A stretch of DNA of 13,276 nucleotides from an uncultured Veillonellaceae bacterium (GCA_900546795.1 UREG01000040.1:1-13276), one strand, 5' to 3'. Counted from the first letter of the stretch, positions 1 through 7,011 are shown. Notes: generated by a model from the letters alone, not told the origin. Program-made: numbers and translations.

Positions 1-4
1 ATAC

Positions 5-70
5 TCCCCTATAAAAATGGCTATTTATCAACTGTTTGTTGTGACATAGCCTTTATTTATTTTCTGGGGG
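5..70 (+). terminator. Imperfect nested hairpin, possible terminator of an upstream gene
   Basis: Arms GGCTAT (19-24) and ATAGCC (46-51) pair, with CAAC/GTTG inside the loop. ATAAA (11-15) with TTTAT (56-60) and CCCC (6-9) with GGGG (within 66-70) could extend the pairing outward. The inner stem is followed by a T-rich stretch (52-63). The simplest reading is a terminator for a plus-strand gene left of the window. The stem is short and interrupted, so this is tentative. No coding region is visible in 1-208. Confidence 0.35.
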
Positions 71-123
71 AAATTCTATTTTTTACAGTCTTTATCTCTT
101 CTCATTATTTTTATTTATTGTAC

Positions 124-155
124 TTGCTATATACCAGGTATAACCATGATATAAT
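124..155 (+). promoter_or_regulatory. Promoter of the MerR gene with a long 20-base spacer
   Basis: A -35-like TTGCTA (124-129) and a consensus -10 TATAAT (150-155) are separated by 20 bases. TG at 147-148 makes the -10 an extended one. A dyad (130-142) sits inside the spacer. Over-long spacers of 19-20 bases with a dyad between -35 and -10 are characteristic of promoters activated by MerR-family proteins, which untwist the DNA. This fits autoregulation by the gene that follows. Confidence 0.6.
130..142 (+). promoter_or_regulatory. Putative MerR operator, site 1
   Basis: TATACC-A-GGTATA is a perfect 13-base inverted repeat centred at 136, inside the promoter spacer. With the preceding bases it contains TGCTATATACC (125-135), which recurs exactly at 1123-1133 upstream of the TonB-dependent receptor gene. 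That it is bound by the adjacent MerR protein is inference from position and symmetry. Confidence 0.55.
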
Positions 156-169
156 AAAATAACGAAAAC

Positions 170-186
170 TATATACCACGTATATA
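170..186 (+). promoter_or_regulatory. Putative MerR operator, site 2
   Basis: TATATAC-CAC-GTATATA is a 17-base inverted repeat centred at 178, exactly 42 bases (about four helical turns) from the centre of site 1, so both would face the same side of the helix. It shares CTATATACC with the other two sites. It lies downstream of the -10 and just before the ribosome binding site of the MerR gene, a position suited to repression or to cooperative binding with site 1. Confidence 0.5.
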
Positions 187-208
187 CAGATTAACTTATG
201 AGGAATTT

Positions 209-1045
209 ATGACGAACGACACTACTTTTTTCACCGTTGGGGAAATGGCGGCCCTGTTTGATATTTCCCGCCAAACCTTATTATATTATGACAAGATCGG
301 ACTTCTTTCTCCGCAATATACTCTGCCTAACGGCTACCGCTGCTATACCATTCAGCAATATACGGATCTGGAGATCATTGTCAATCTGCGGGGACTGGAT
401 TTTTCGATTGCCGATATCCAGCATTATATGCAAAACCGCGGCAAAGCCCATCTTCAAGCGCTGCTGGATAAAAAAATCAAAACCTGCGCTGCGGCAATGC
501 ATACATTGGAGCAGACGAAGCGATCTGCCGAACATGCTCAGAAAATACTTTCTGTATCCTATGAAAAACGCCTGCACCGTCCGCTGCTGACCTATCATGA
601 CGAACGGCTGTACAAAACTACGCCGCTTACCGCTGCCATGACCGGCAAAGAGCGGGTATCTTTGTTTGCCCAGCATTCGCATAAAACCTTTCACAATAAA
701 GGCGTATTGGAAAAGCGCTCCGGCTGGATCATCTCGACGAAAGCCTTTTTTTCTGAACAGCCTTCGTTTACTTCATTAGCATATTTCTCCTATGCCCCCA
801 ATGTGCCGCGGCATCCGGAATCACCAAAGCACGTCATGCCGGCAGGCTTGTATACGGAGTATTATTTCCAAGGCCCTTTCGGTATGGGAATCCGCCAGTT
901 TATCCCGGAGATTTCCCGCTTTCTTCATATCAACGGCCTGACGCCGGCAGGCGATATTTTTGTTCTGCCTATGGAAAACCACTGGCTCACGGATCAGCCG
1001 CAGCAGTACATCAATCAGATCTTTTTTCCCGTTCAAGATACATAA
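209..1045 (+). CDS. MerR-family transcriptional regulator with BmrR/GyrI-like effector-binding domain
   Basis: 278-residue cytoplasmic DNA-binding regulator. Residues about 8-75 form the MerR winged helix-turn-helix (FTVGEMAALFDISRQ, then YYDKIGLL and the NGYRCYT wing). Residues about 76-120 form a helical dimerisation arm rich in Lys, Gln and Leu. The C-terminal part (about 125-278) resembles the GyrI-like effector domain of BmrR-type regulators: MPAGLY followed by an aromatic patch, a helix ending FLHINGL, then PAGD, W-TD-P and a final PV. Such domains bind bulky hydrophobic or aromatic ligands; the ligand here is unknown. The ATG is preceded by GAGGAA (200-205). No metal-binding Cys pattern like that of MerR, CueR or ZntR is seen. 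Two dyads upstream suggest autoregulation, and a related motif precedes the receptor gene. A perfect terminator follows. The family call is secure; the ligand and target genes are inferred. Confidence 0.93.
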   Translation: MTNDTTFFTVGEMAALFDISRQTLLYYDKIGLLSPQYTLPNGYRCYTIQQYTDLEIIVNLRGLDFSIADIQHYMQNRGKAHLQALLDKKIKTCAAAMHTLEQTKRSAEHAQKILSVSYEKRLHRPLLTYHDERLYKTTPLTAAMTGKERVSLFAQHSHKTFHNKGVLEKRSGWIISTKAFFSEQPSFTSLAYFSYAPNVPRHPESPKHVMPAGLYTEYYFQGPFGMGIRQFIPEISRFLHINGLTPAGDIFVLPMENHWLTDQPQQYINQIFFPVQDT

Positions 1046-1049
1046 CACA

Positions 1050-1095
1050 AATAATACCGCCGTTTTCAGCAGAAAACGGCGGTATTATTTTATTT
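1050..1095 (+). terminator. Rho-independent terminator after the MerR gene
   Basis: A perfect 18-base-pair stem (1050-1067 with 1072-1089) containing ACCGCCG and CGGCGGT, an AGCA loop, and a T-rich tail running to 1095. It starts five bases after the stop codon and separates the regulator from the receptor gene. Confidence 0.92.
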
Positions 1096-1109
1096 AACCA
1101 GCTTACTGC

Positions 1110-1140
1110 TTGACTCTACTCCTGCTATATACCGTATGGT
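1110..1140 (+). promoter_or_regulatory. Probable promoter of the TonB-dependent receptor gene
   Basis: TTGACT (1110-1115, five of six consensus) and TATGGT (1135-1140, four of six) are separated by 19 bases, again longer than the standard 17. The shared regulatory motif at 1123-1141 overlaps the -10. A transcript from here would have a leader of about 70 bases before the GGAGG at 1203-1207. The -10 is weak, which is expected if an activator is needed, but it could be misassigned. Confidence 0.45.
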
Positions 1141-1141
1141 A
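1123..1141 (+). promoter_or_regulatory. Putative MerR operator, site 3 (receptor promoter)
   Basis: TGCTATATACC (1123-1133) is an exact 11-base match to 125-135 in the MerR promoter. TACC (1130-1133) and GGTA (1138-1141) form inverted arms four bases apart; site 1 has the same arms one base apart. ATAC-C-GTAT (1129-1137) is an alternative dyad. The identity to the regulator's own promoter suggests shared control, but the different arm spacing weakens a simple one-operator model. Confidence 0.5.
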
Positions 1142-1216
1142 ATAGAAGCAGCTAAATTACAAATATGTTTTTCCATGGCTGACTGATTTTACACTACGTT
1201 CTGGAGGCTATCATTC

Positions 1217-3103
1217 ATGAAATCATTTATTTCCCATCGTACATCTTCTGCGATGCTGTGCGCCCTATGGGCTGCCGGCAGCCTATGTTCTGTCCAAGCC
1301 GCCGAATCCGGCAGTTCGGATCCTCTTTCTACATTTACGCTGAATCCGCTTGTCGTAACCGCAACCCGAACCCCGGTTGAGCTCAATAAAGCGCCGGCCA
1401 ATATCAGCATCATCACGGGCAAAGAAATCGAAGAAGCTCATTACACCGATTTGTCGCAGGCGCTGCGCGATGTATCGGACGTTTATATCGGAAATTACGG
1501 TACCGGCATTGGCTACGAAACATCCAACAATTTCTATATCAATGGCAATAACAACATCGTCTGGATGGTGGACGGCATTATTATGAACACGACGGGCGTC
1601 AATGCCCCGGTAAGCGCCATCAAAAATCTGAGCAATATCGAACGCATCGAAATCCTCAAAGGCTCTGCCTCTGCATTATACGGTTCTTCCGCTGTCGGCG
1701 GCGTTATCAACATCATTACCCGCCAGCCTGCCGAAGGCTCACAGACTTCCGTTCGCGTGCTGGGCGGCAGTTATGGTCAGGAGCAATACAGCTTTTCTAC
1801 GGAAGGCGCGCAAGATGGCTGGCGGTATCGTGCCAATTACCAAAAAGACCTCATGCATGACTATAAAGACGCGCACGGTACCGAAATACCGCAGCATTTA
1901 AATGCGGAAAGCACCTCGTTCATGTTGGGCCGCAAAATTGATGCGCATCATGATTTCAGCCTCTATTATGACAATTATGACGCGGATACCATGTGGTCTA
2001 ATTCCAACAAAAATTTGCTGCTGCGAAATTATGGTTTTGTAAAAATGACGTCCTGGCGCGGCGTATTAAACAGTGAGTTCGGCGAACGCTGGCAGAACCG
2101 TTTCACCCTGCTTGATTCAGATTTCAGCAATCTTTACAATGACATCACAACCAAAAGCATAGGCGATCAGCTCACCTGGACAGACGACGCCAATACGGTC
2201 ACCGGCGGTTTTGAATGGCGGCAGGATCGGGTGCATCATATGAACGGGGTAAAACTGACGAATATGTCCTATTTTATTCAAGACGCCTGGCAGTTTGCTC
2301 CCAACTGGACCTTGACACCCGGACTTCGCCTGGATCACCATTCCGCGTTCGGCAGCCATACCTCTCCGCACATATCCCTGGCCTATGAATTCAATGACTG
2401 TACGAACGCCTATCTATCGTATAACGAATACTTCGTTGCGCCGTCTGCCACCCATTTATACAGCACAACCTATGGCAATCCCGCAATGAAGCCGGAAACC
2501 GGCCATGCCTGGGAAGCCGGCGTCAACCATCAATTTTCTGATACCTTTGCCGGCCATCTCAGTTATTTCGTTCGCGAATCTACCGATAAGATCGGCTACG
2601 ATATGCTGACGAATAAATACGCAAACTTTGATACGGAAGATGCGCACGGGCTAAACCTCGATCTGCGCAAACAATTTACTAAAGAATTATCCGGCCGTTT
2701 CGGCTATACATATACGCATGTGGATTCTACGCCGCAGCGCGCTGCCAATGTCGATGGTTATGTGCCTAAACATGCCGTTGTATTTGGTTTGGATTATGAC
2801 CGCACGGCCTGGGATCTTCATTTAGACGTACGCGGCAATATCGATCGGAAAGGACCGCAGACAAGCGACGTCGCAGCGCTGCCGGACAATAGTTTCTTCC
2901 CGAAAACGACGTACTGGATCACCGATATCAGCGCCAATTACCATGCAACAAAAAATCTTACGATTTTCGGCCGTGTCAACAATCTCTTTGACGTATTTTA
3001 CGCCGAACAGTCCAATGCCCGCAGCAACTGGTGGGGCCAGCCCAACGAATGGTGGACAGTACCGGGCCGCAATTATCAATTAGGCGTAGAATTAAAATTC
3101 TAA
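1217..3103 (+). CDS. TonB-dependent outer-membrane receptor
   Basis: 628-residue outer-membrane, energy-coupled uptake channel. It has a signal peptide (about 1-28, cleavage near VQA-A), a TonB-box-like segment around NPLVVTAT (43-50), and a plug domain (about 55-170) with VDGI, the IERIEILKG motif and YGSSAVGGVINIITR. The remainder is a long beta-barrel with alternating aromatic residues, ending in a conserved PGR segment and a C-terminal Phe (YQLGVELKF), the usual barrel-assembly signal. Length is normal for the BtuB/CirA-like class. GGAGG at 1203-1207, nine bases before the ATG, supports the start. The substrate (cobalamin, heme, siderophore or other) cannot be told from sequence, and no inner-membrane ABC transporter is adjacent in this window. 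It is preceded by a motif shared with the MerR gene promoter and followed by a hairpin. A TonB C-terminal-domain protein lies in the same window but in a distant operon. Confidence 0.95.
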   Translation: MKSFISHRTSSAMLCALWAAGSLCSVQAAESGSSDPLSTFTLNPLVVTATRTPVELNKAPANISIITGKEIEEAHYTDLSQALRDVSDVYIGNYGTGIGYETSNNFYINGNNNIVWMVDGIIMNTTGVNAPVSAIKNLSNIERIEILKGSASALYGSSAVGGVINIITRQPAEGSQTSVRVLGGSYGQEQYSFSTEGAQDGWRYRANYQKDLMHDYKDAHGTEIPQHLNAESTSFMLGRKIDAHHDFSLYYDNYDADTMWSNSNKNLLLRNYGFVKMTSWRGVLNSEFGERWQNRFTLLDSDFSNLYNDITTKSIGDQLTWTDDANTVTGGFEWRQDRVHHMNGVKLTNMSYFIQDAWQFAPNWTLTPGLRLDHHSAFGSHTSPHISLAYEFNDCTNAYLSYNEYFVAPSATHLYSTTYGNPAMKPETGHAWEAGVNHQFSDTFAGHLSYFVRESTDKIGYDMLTNKYANFDTEDAHGLNLDLRKQFTKELSGRFGYTYTHVDSTPQRAANVDGYVPKHAVVFGLDYDRTAWDLHLDVRGNIDRKGPQTSDVAALPDNSFFPKTTYWITDISANYHATKNLTIFGRVNNLFDVFYAEQSNARSNWWGQPNEWWTVPGRNYQLGVELKF

Positions 3104-3143
3104 TTTGCTTACTTCTTTTTATTGAATCTCATCCTTCATCTTT

Positions 3144-3196
3144 AAACGAACAGACGCGCCATATAGGAATCTTCCTTCCGGCGCGTCTGTTCGTTT
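3144..3196. terminator. Shared (bidirectional) terminator hairpin between convergent genes
   Basis: A perfect 17-base-pair inverted repeat (3144-3160 with 3180-3196), GC-rich at the top, with a 19-base loop that has its own small AGGA/TCCT pairing. On the plus strand it follows the receptor gene and ends in GTTT with a T-rich tail to about 3213. On the minus strand it starts five bases after the HAD gene stop codon but has only a short T run. It probably serves both converging transcripts. Confidence 0.75.
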
Positions 3197-3201
3197 ATCG
3201 T

Positions 3202-4053
3202 TTATTTTCTTTTTATCTGCTCTTTTTGCTTTCTTGTTTTTTCCGCCAAATAGCTGGTCTCCGCCATTTCCGATATGCAATGCCGTATCAGTTCATCAAG
3301 CTCGGATCCGTCTCGGTAATCTGCTTTTGCCAGATAATGGATTCGATCCTGCGCCAGCAGAGTTTCGGCTGTTTCTTTATTTTTATCATATACAGCAATG
3401 GATTTTCCTCCATTGACATGTACGAGTTTCATACACGGCACATCGGTAAATCCGTCGCCGATATAGATCATGTTGCGGAAAGGGATCGGGCGCACGTCTT
3501 TTTCTACATATTCGTTGACCGTCCGATCGTCGGACATATCCAGCGCGCCTTTATTAATGCGAAACAGGTACTGCGTCTTGGTGGTATAATTGACAACCAT
3601 CAGCGGCCAGTCTGCGATTCCGTCCACATCATAATGAAACTGGCAGGCGAAGATTTCTTTGAATTCTTTAGCGATCGACGATCCCTGAATGATTTCTTTC
3701 AGCCCTGACGAGATGATATAGTGCTGTACTTCCACGCCTTTTTCCCAGCCAAACTGATTAATACGGGCAAACCATTCCGTCACACCGGGAAAAAACTCCA
3801 CATCTTTTCCCAGCGACACGAACGATTTTTTCTGGATCGACCGCTCCGCGCTGCGGCTCTTTTTGATCATCAAATACATGTATGCCAAGATCCTGTCCAT
3901 CTGTTCTTTTTTCGCCAGTTTATTGGCTTCTTCCCAAAACTTTTCCGCCGTCATATTTACTTCCGGTATAAAAGTATATTCCTGCATATCTTTGGTACAT
4001 AAGGTTTTATCAAAATCATACAGTAATGCGATAATAGGCCGCTTGCGGGGCAT
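3202..4053 (-). CDS. HAD-superfamily hydrolase (phosphatase, phosphoserine-phosphatase-like)
   Basis: 283-residue predicted cytoplasmic phosphatase of unknown substrate. Counting from this ATG, motif I is DFDKT (about 13-17, nucleophile D13, acid/base D15), motif II is the Ser of IISSG (about 115), and motif IV is GDGFTD (about 199-204). A long insertion between motifs I and II forms the cap, as in the phosphoserine-phosphatase-type branch. The C-terminus is a Lys/Glu-rich helix. The start at 4053 is chosen because AGGTGA lies five bases upstream; an in-frame GTG at 4062 (three residues longer) has no ribosome binding site of its own. It is the last gene of the RuBisCO-like/carboxypeptidase operon, 26 bases after the carboxypeptidase stop. 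Since the first gene resembles sugar-phosphate enolases, a phosphatase acting on the same pathway is conceivable, but only context suggests it. Confidence 0.85.
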   Translation of the reverse strand: MPRKRPIIALLYDFDKTLCTKDMQEYTFIPEVNMTAEKFWEEANKLAKKEQMDRILAYMYLMIKKSRSAERSIQKKSFVSLGKDVEFFPGVTEWFARINQFGWEKGVEVQHYIISSGLKEIIQGSSIAKEFKEIFACQFHYDVDGIADWPLMVVNYTTKTQYLFRINKGALDMSDDRTVNEYVEKDVRPIPFRNMIYIGDGFTDVPCMKLVHVNGGKSIAVYDKNKETAETLLAQDRIHYLAKADYRDGSELDELIRHCISEMAETSYLAEKTRKQKEQIKRK

Positions 4054-4079
4054 AGACTTCACCTGTTTTCGTTTTTATT

Positions 4080-5255
4080 TTACCGCGCTCGCTTCAAGTT
4101 CCGGACTTGCTGTTCATACGCTTCCCGAGCCGTATCCGGCACATTGCCGTTTTCCTGCTCTCCGGTTCCTATTCGAATGAAGTCGATTACGTCGGCTTTT
4201 TTACTTTTCTTTACATTTTTCTTATTCTTCTTTTCTGCTGCTTTTTCTTTTTCAGCGGCAGATTTTTTATTTTCGCTCTGAAGCAGTCTTACTTTCGGAG
4301 CCGCCGGCTCTATTGCTGCCGGTTCTTTTCTTTTTTTGTTCTCTGCTATGACAACTTTTGTTACTTCCGGAATCGGAGCGGCTGCAAACGATTTTTCCCG
4401 CTCTTTATTTTTGCTGTCTACGATCTTAAACCCATAGGTCATCAAGGTCTGTGCGTCGCTCCATCGATCTGCCGAGTTTAAGATCACGCCGATCACGTTC
4501 GTTCCGTTTCTCGTAGCCGATACGATCACGCAGGGACCGGCGGAATCGGTCGTACCGGTCTTGATACCGTCGGCGCCTTCAAACCCGCTGGTCAAAAAAT
4601 AGTTGGTCGAATAGACCTGCCGCGTATGACCGTCCATATATTTCATATCATAGTACGATCGTTTTACCGTATTTTTAAATTCCGGAATGCTCATGCCATA
4701 CGCCGCAATCCTCGCCAAATCCATCGCCGTAGTATAATGGCTGTAATCCGGCATACCGTGAACGTTGACGAAATGCGTGCCGGTGCAGCCAAGGGCTGCG
4801 GCTTTTTGATTCATCGCGCTGACAAATGCCGATTCGGAGCCCGCCACCGTTTCTGCGGTGGCTACCGCAGCGTCACAGCCGGAAACAATGATCATTCCCC
4901 GCATGGCTTCCCGAAGCGTGATCCTATCTGTCGTATATAAGTCCAGCATCGACGCGTCCGGAATATTGACGGCATTGCTGCTGATATACAGCGGCTCGTC
5001 CAGCTGGTTTTTCCCTAATTCCAAACCCAAAATATAGGTCATGATTTTCGTTGTACTGCCGGGATACATACGCCGCGTTTCATTTTTGCGATACAATACG
5101 TCTCCCGTCGTCGTATTGATCAGTACCGCCGCTTCCGCATGCAGCTCCGGTTTAGGAATAGTCTTGTACGGCGATTTTGCCAATATATTGCCGGAAAACA
5201 AGATACATACTGCTGCTGCCAGGATGCAGCGGCCGGTTAGTTTCAGCTTCCACAT
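4080..5255 (-). CDS. dacF: D-alanyl-D-alanine carboxypeptidase (peptidase S11, low-molecular-weight PBP)
   Basis: 391-residue exported enzyme that trims the terminal D-Ala from peptidoglycan stem peptides. It has a signal peptide (about 1-26, ending NILA-K), then the S11 serine-peptidase domain (about 35-285) with STTK (67-70, nucleophile S67, base K70) and KTG (232-234). The second active-site motif reads SGC (125-127), where S-x-N is usual, so the canonical Asn is replaced by Cys. After the catalytic domain comes no clear PBP5-type beta domain but a Lys/Glu/Ala-rich charged segment (about 306-353) and a short tail, perhaps binding wall or membrane electrostatically. The ATG lies within the last codons of the RuBisCO-like gene (13-base overlap), so translation is probably coupled. 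The symbol is by family resemblance. Fold assignment is secure; full activity is less certain because of the Cys. Confidence 0.9.
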   Translation of the reverse strand: MWKLKLTGRCILAAAVCILFSGNILAKSPYKTIPKPELHAEAAVLINTTTGDVLYRKNETRRMYPGSTTKIMTYILGLELGKNQLDEPLYISSNAVNIPDASMLDLYTTDRITLREAMRGMIIVSGCDAAVATAETVAGSESAFVSAMNQKAAALGCTGTHFVNVHGMPDYSHYTTAMDLARIAAYGMSIPEFKNTVKRSYYDMKYMDGHTRQVYSTNYFLTSGFEGADGIKTGTTDSAGPCVIVSATRNGTNVIGVILNSADRWSDAQTLMTYGFKIVDSKNKEREKSFAAAPIPEVTKVVIAENKKRKEPAAIEPAAPKVRLLQSENKKSAAEKEKAAEKKNKKNVKKSKKADVIDFIRIGTGEQENGNVPDTAREAYEQQVRNLKRAR

Positions 5256-6397
5256 GAACGGTCATTTCCTTTCTCTTCCAAGGTTCTCAGCAGGCCTTTA
5301 AAAAACGCGGTGTTTTCCGCCAAATCGGCGCCATGTCTGAATATCCCTCCGCCGATAAGATACATCACGTCCTGGCCGTATATTTTTTCCAAACCGGCCA
5401 GCGTGTGTTCTGTCAGCCCCCCTCCAGGAGAGGGAAAGATCGGCCGAATATGCCCAAGCGTATCCCGCGCAGCTTGCGCAATCGTCTGGCAGTCCTGCGC
5501 CGTAAAAGTGAAACGCCCGCCGTAGCTTGGGAAAATAACCGCATCTGCTCCGGCCATACGCGTCAGCGTACCGTATACGATGCTTGGCGATATGCCCGAT
5601 ACGCCCGGTTGGATATAGCAGCCTAAAAACGCAGGATGAGAAATGATCGGCAAGTAAAAATCCGCTGCTTCTGCCAGACGCCGTATAGTGCCAAAGCCGC
5701 AAAGCCCCGGCGCAGCCATGACCGCCCCGGCTCCCAGCTCCTGCGCCAAATACGCCCGCTCTTCCGTTTCAGCTCCATCTGCCGTGCAGTTTGCCGAATA
5801 TACGGCATGCCCGCCCGTTTTGGCATTTGCTTCCGCTACCGCTTCCGCGCACGCTTTTACCCGCTCTTTAAAGGGCGCCCACGCTTGATTGGCTATGCCA
5901 TGATCGTCTTTGATCACATCTGCTCCGCCCAAGGCAAAATCATAGGCCATGCGGGCCAGCTCTTTTACGGAACTTCCCATCGGCTTGATCGCGGTATGCA
6001 AAATAGCTCCCGCTGGCCGGCACAGCCGTTTCCGCCAGCCTTCTATGCCATATTTCGGCCCCTGAAACGCCTGCAATATGCCTTTGCCAAACTCGATCTG
6101 CTCTACCCAGATACCGGGCTGCAAGCTGCTGTTGCCAAATAATACATTCATAAACTGTGCCAAGTCTGTTCCGATCAGCAGGCCTTCATAGGCAATACGG
6201 GCAATCACGTCCCGCCCTGCCTGCCGCAATTCTATTATTTTTCCGATTACATGATCAAGAATGTACTCGTCATGCACCAAATCTGCCGGAAACTCTATCG
6301 TCTGTTCCACGGCTATTTGCTTTGCCCATTGCAGGGCTTCTTTTTCCGTCGTATCGCTCAGCCGATACTGTACAGAAAAAGTCTGTTCTATACTCAT
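5243..6397 (-). CDS. RuBisCO-like protein (form IV, large-subunit family)
   Basis: 384 residues, shorter than true RuBisCO (about 470) and close to form IV proteins. The alpha/beta-barrel landmarks are in order: AIKP with K138 (equivalent of catalytic Lys175), GGADVIKDDHG with K163 and D165 (the Lys201 carbamate site and metal ligand Asp203), ISHPAF with H254 (near His294), SPGGG (323-327) and GGG (349-351) as phosphate-binding loops. The metal ligand Glu204 is replaced by His (H166), and loop 6 lacks the catalytic Lys motif of carboxylases, so CO2 fixation is not expected. Relatives act as enolases in methionine salvage (MtnW) or as decarboxylases/isomerases of sugar-acid phosphates (OiaX type). 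The KDDH form suggests the non-MtnW side, but this is recollection-based. No other methionine-salvage gene is visible here. The start has GGAGG eight bases upstream. First gene of the operon with dacF and the HAD phosphatase; I could not identify a convincing promoter. Confidence 0.9.
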   Translation of the reverse strand: MSIEQTFSVQYRLSDTTEKEALQWAKQIAVEQTIEFPADLVHDEYILDHVIGKIIELRQAGRDVIARIAYEGLLIGTDLAQFMNVLFGNSSLQPGIWVEQIEFGKGILQAFQGPKYGIEGWRKRLCRPAGAILHTAIKPMGSSVKELARMAYDFALGGADVIKDDHGIANQAWAPFKERVKACAEAVAEANAKTGGHAVYSANCTADGAETEERAYLAQELGAGAVMAAPGLCGFGTIRRLAEAADFYLPIISHPAFLGCYIQPGVSGISPSIVYGTLTRMAGADAVIFPSYGGRFTFTAQDCQTIAQAARDTLGHIRPIFPSPGGGLTEHTLAGLEKIYGQDVMYLIGGGIFRHGADLAENTAFFKGLLRTLEEKGNDRSCGS

Positions 6398-6523
6398 GAT
6401 ATTCCTCCCAGGGAATCTATATTTCTACCTATATAGTGTACAGTAAAAGCGATGGGAATGCAAAATTCTTTCTTATTTCTAAAGAAAATACCGGATTTTT
6501 CTGTTTTACTTTTTCACTCTAGT

Positions 6524-6560
6524 AAAAAAACCGGCATGGAACTAATTCCATGCCGGTTTT
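6524..6560 (-). terminator. Rho-independent terminator after the flavodoxin operon
   Basis: A perfect 15-base-pair stem (6527-6541 with 6546-6560; core ACCGGCATGGAA) with a four-base loop. Read on the minus strand it is followed by seven T residues (6524-6530 on the complement). It lies 18 bases after the flavodoxin stop codon. Confidence 0.93.
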
Positions 6561-6578
6561 CTCATGTTATGTATCTTG

Positions 6579-7001
6579 TTATTTAGCTGCCGCTTCTTTA
6601 GCCAAGGCCGTTAATTCTTCTTTGGCTCCGTCGTCCGGTTCGCCCATAGCAATGACGGTTCCCATTACTACTGCGCCGGCTTCTTCCATCTGAGCCTGCC
6701 AGTTGCGCATCCAAGTGCCGTCGCCCCAGCCGTATGAACCAAATAAACCGACCGGTTTTCCCGATACTTTATCGAGAAGCCCCTGTACAAACGGTTCTGC
6801 AGTGGATTCTTCCAACACTTCATCTCCCATAGAAGGACAGCCCATCAGCAGCACGTCATAACCGGCAGCGTCTTCCGGCGTCGTTCCGTCCATCGGCGTC
6901 AATACGACTTCTTTTCCTTCCGCTTCTACTGCCGCTTTCAATACTTCTGCCATCTGTTCCGTATTGCCTGTGCCGCTCCAATATACGATACCTATCATCA
7001 T
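6579..7001 (-). CDS. fld: Flavodoxin, short-chain
   Basis: 140-residue FMN-binding electron carrier that replaces ferredoxin, typically under iron limitation. The FMN phosphate loop is SGTGNTE near the N-terminus. The second FMN-contact region is GCPSMGDE and the third is GSYGWGDGTWM, including the Trp that stacks on flavin in the Megasphaera elsdenii protein. Similarity to that protein runs along the whole length, the best single hint to the host lineage. Three consecutive in-frame ATGs (7004, 7001, 6998) follow AGGAGG (7008-7013) at 3, 6 and 9 bases. The first is too close; the M. elsdenii N-terminus agrees slightly better with the third, so the start is uncertain by one residue. The ribosome binding site overlaps the stop codon of the DUF3793 gene, indicating coupled translation. 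Last gene of a putatively Fur-controlled operon. Confidence 0.95.
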   Translation of the reverse strand: MMIGIVYWSGTGNTEQMAEVLKAAVEAEGKEVVLTPMDGTTPEDAAGYDVLLMGCPSMGDEVLEESTAEPFVQGLLDKVSGKPVGLFGSYGWGDGTWMRNWQAQMEEAGAVVMGTVIAMGEPDDGAKEELTALAKEAAAK

Positions 7002-7011
7002 CATCAGCCTC

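Noticed and set aside
3144..3196. The 17-base inverted repeat as ends of a mobile element or an attachment site
   Set aside because: The arms are only 19 bases apart, with no target duplication or recombinase gene; position between convergent stops explains it as a terminator.
3031..3708. Plus-strand open frame starting inside the receptor gene and running through the terminator into the HAD gene
   Set aside because: Begins within a conserved gene, passes through a strong hairpin, and is antisense to the HAD gene's conserved motifs.
5243..6397. True CO2-fixing RuBisCO
   Set aside because: The Glu204 equivalent is His, loop 6 lacks the catalytic Lys segment, the protein is about 90 residues short, and no small subunit or phosphoribulokinase gene is nearby.
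6417..6436. CTATAT/ATATAG inverted repeat upstream of the RuBisCO-like gene
   Set aside because: Six-base AT-only arms, no good promoter around it, and it does not share the TACC/GGTA arms of the MerR sites. Possible operator, but not supportable.
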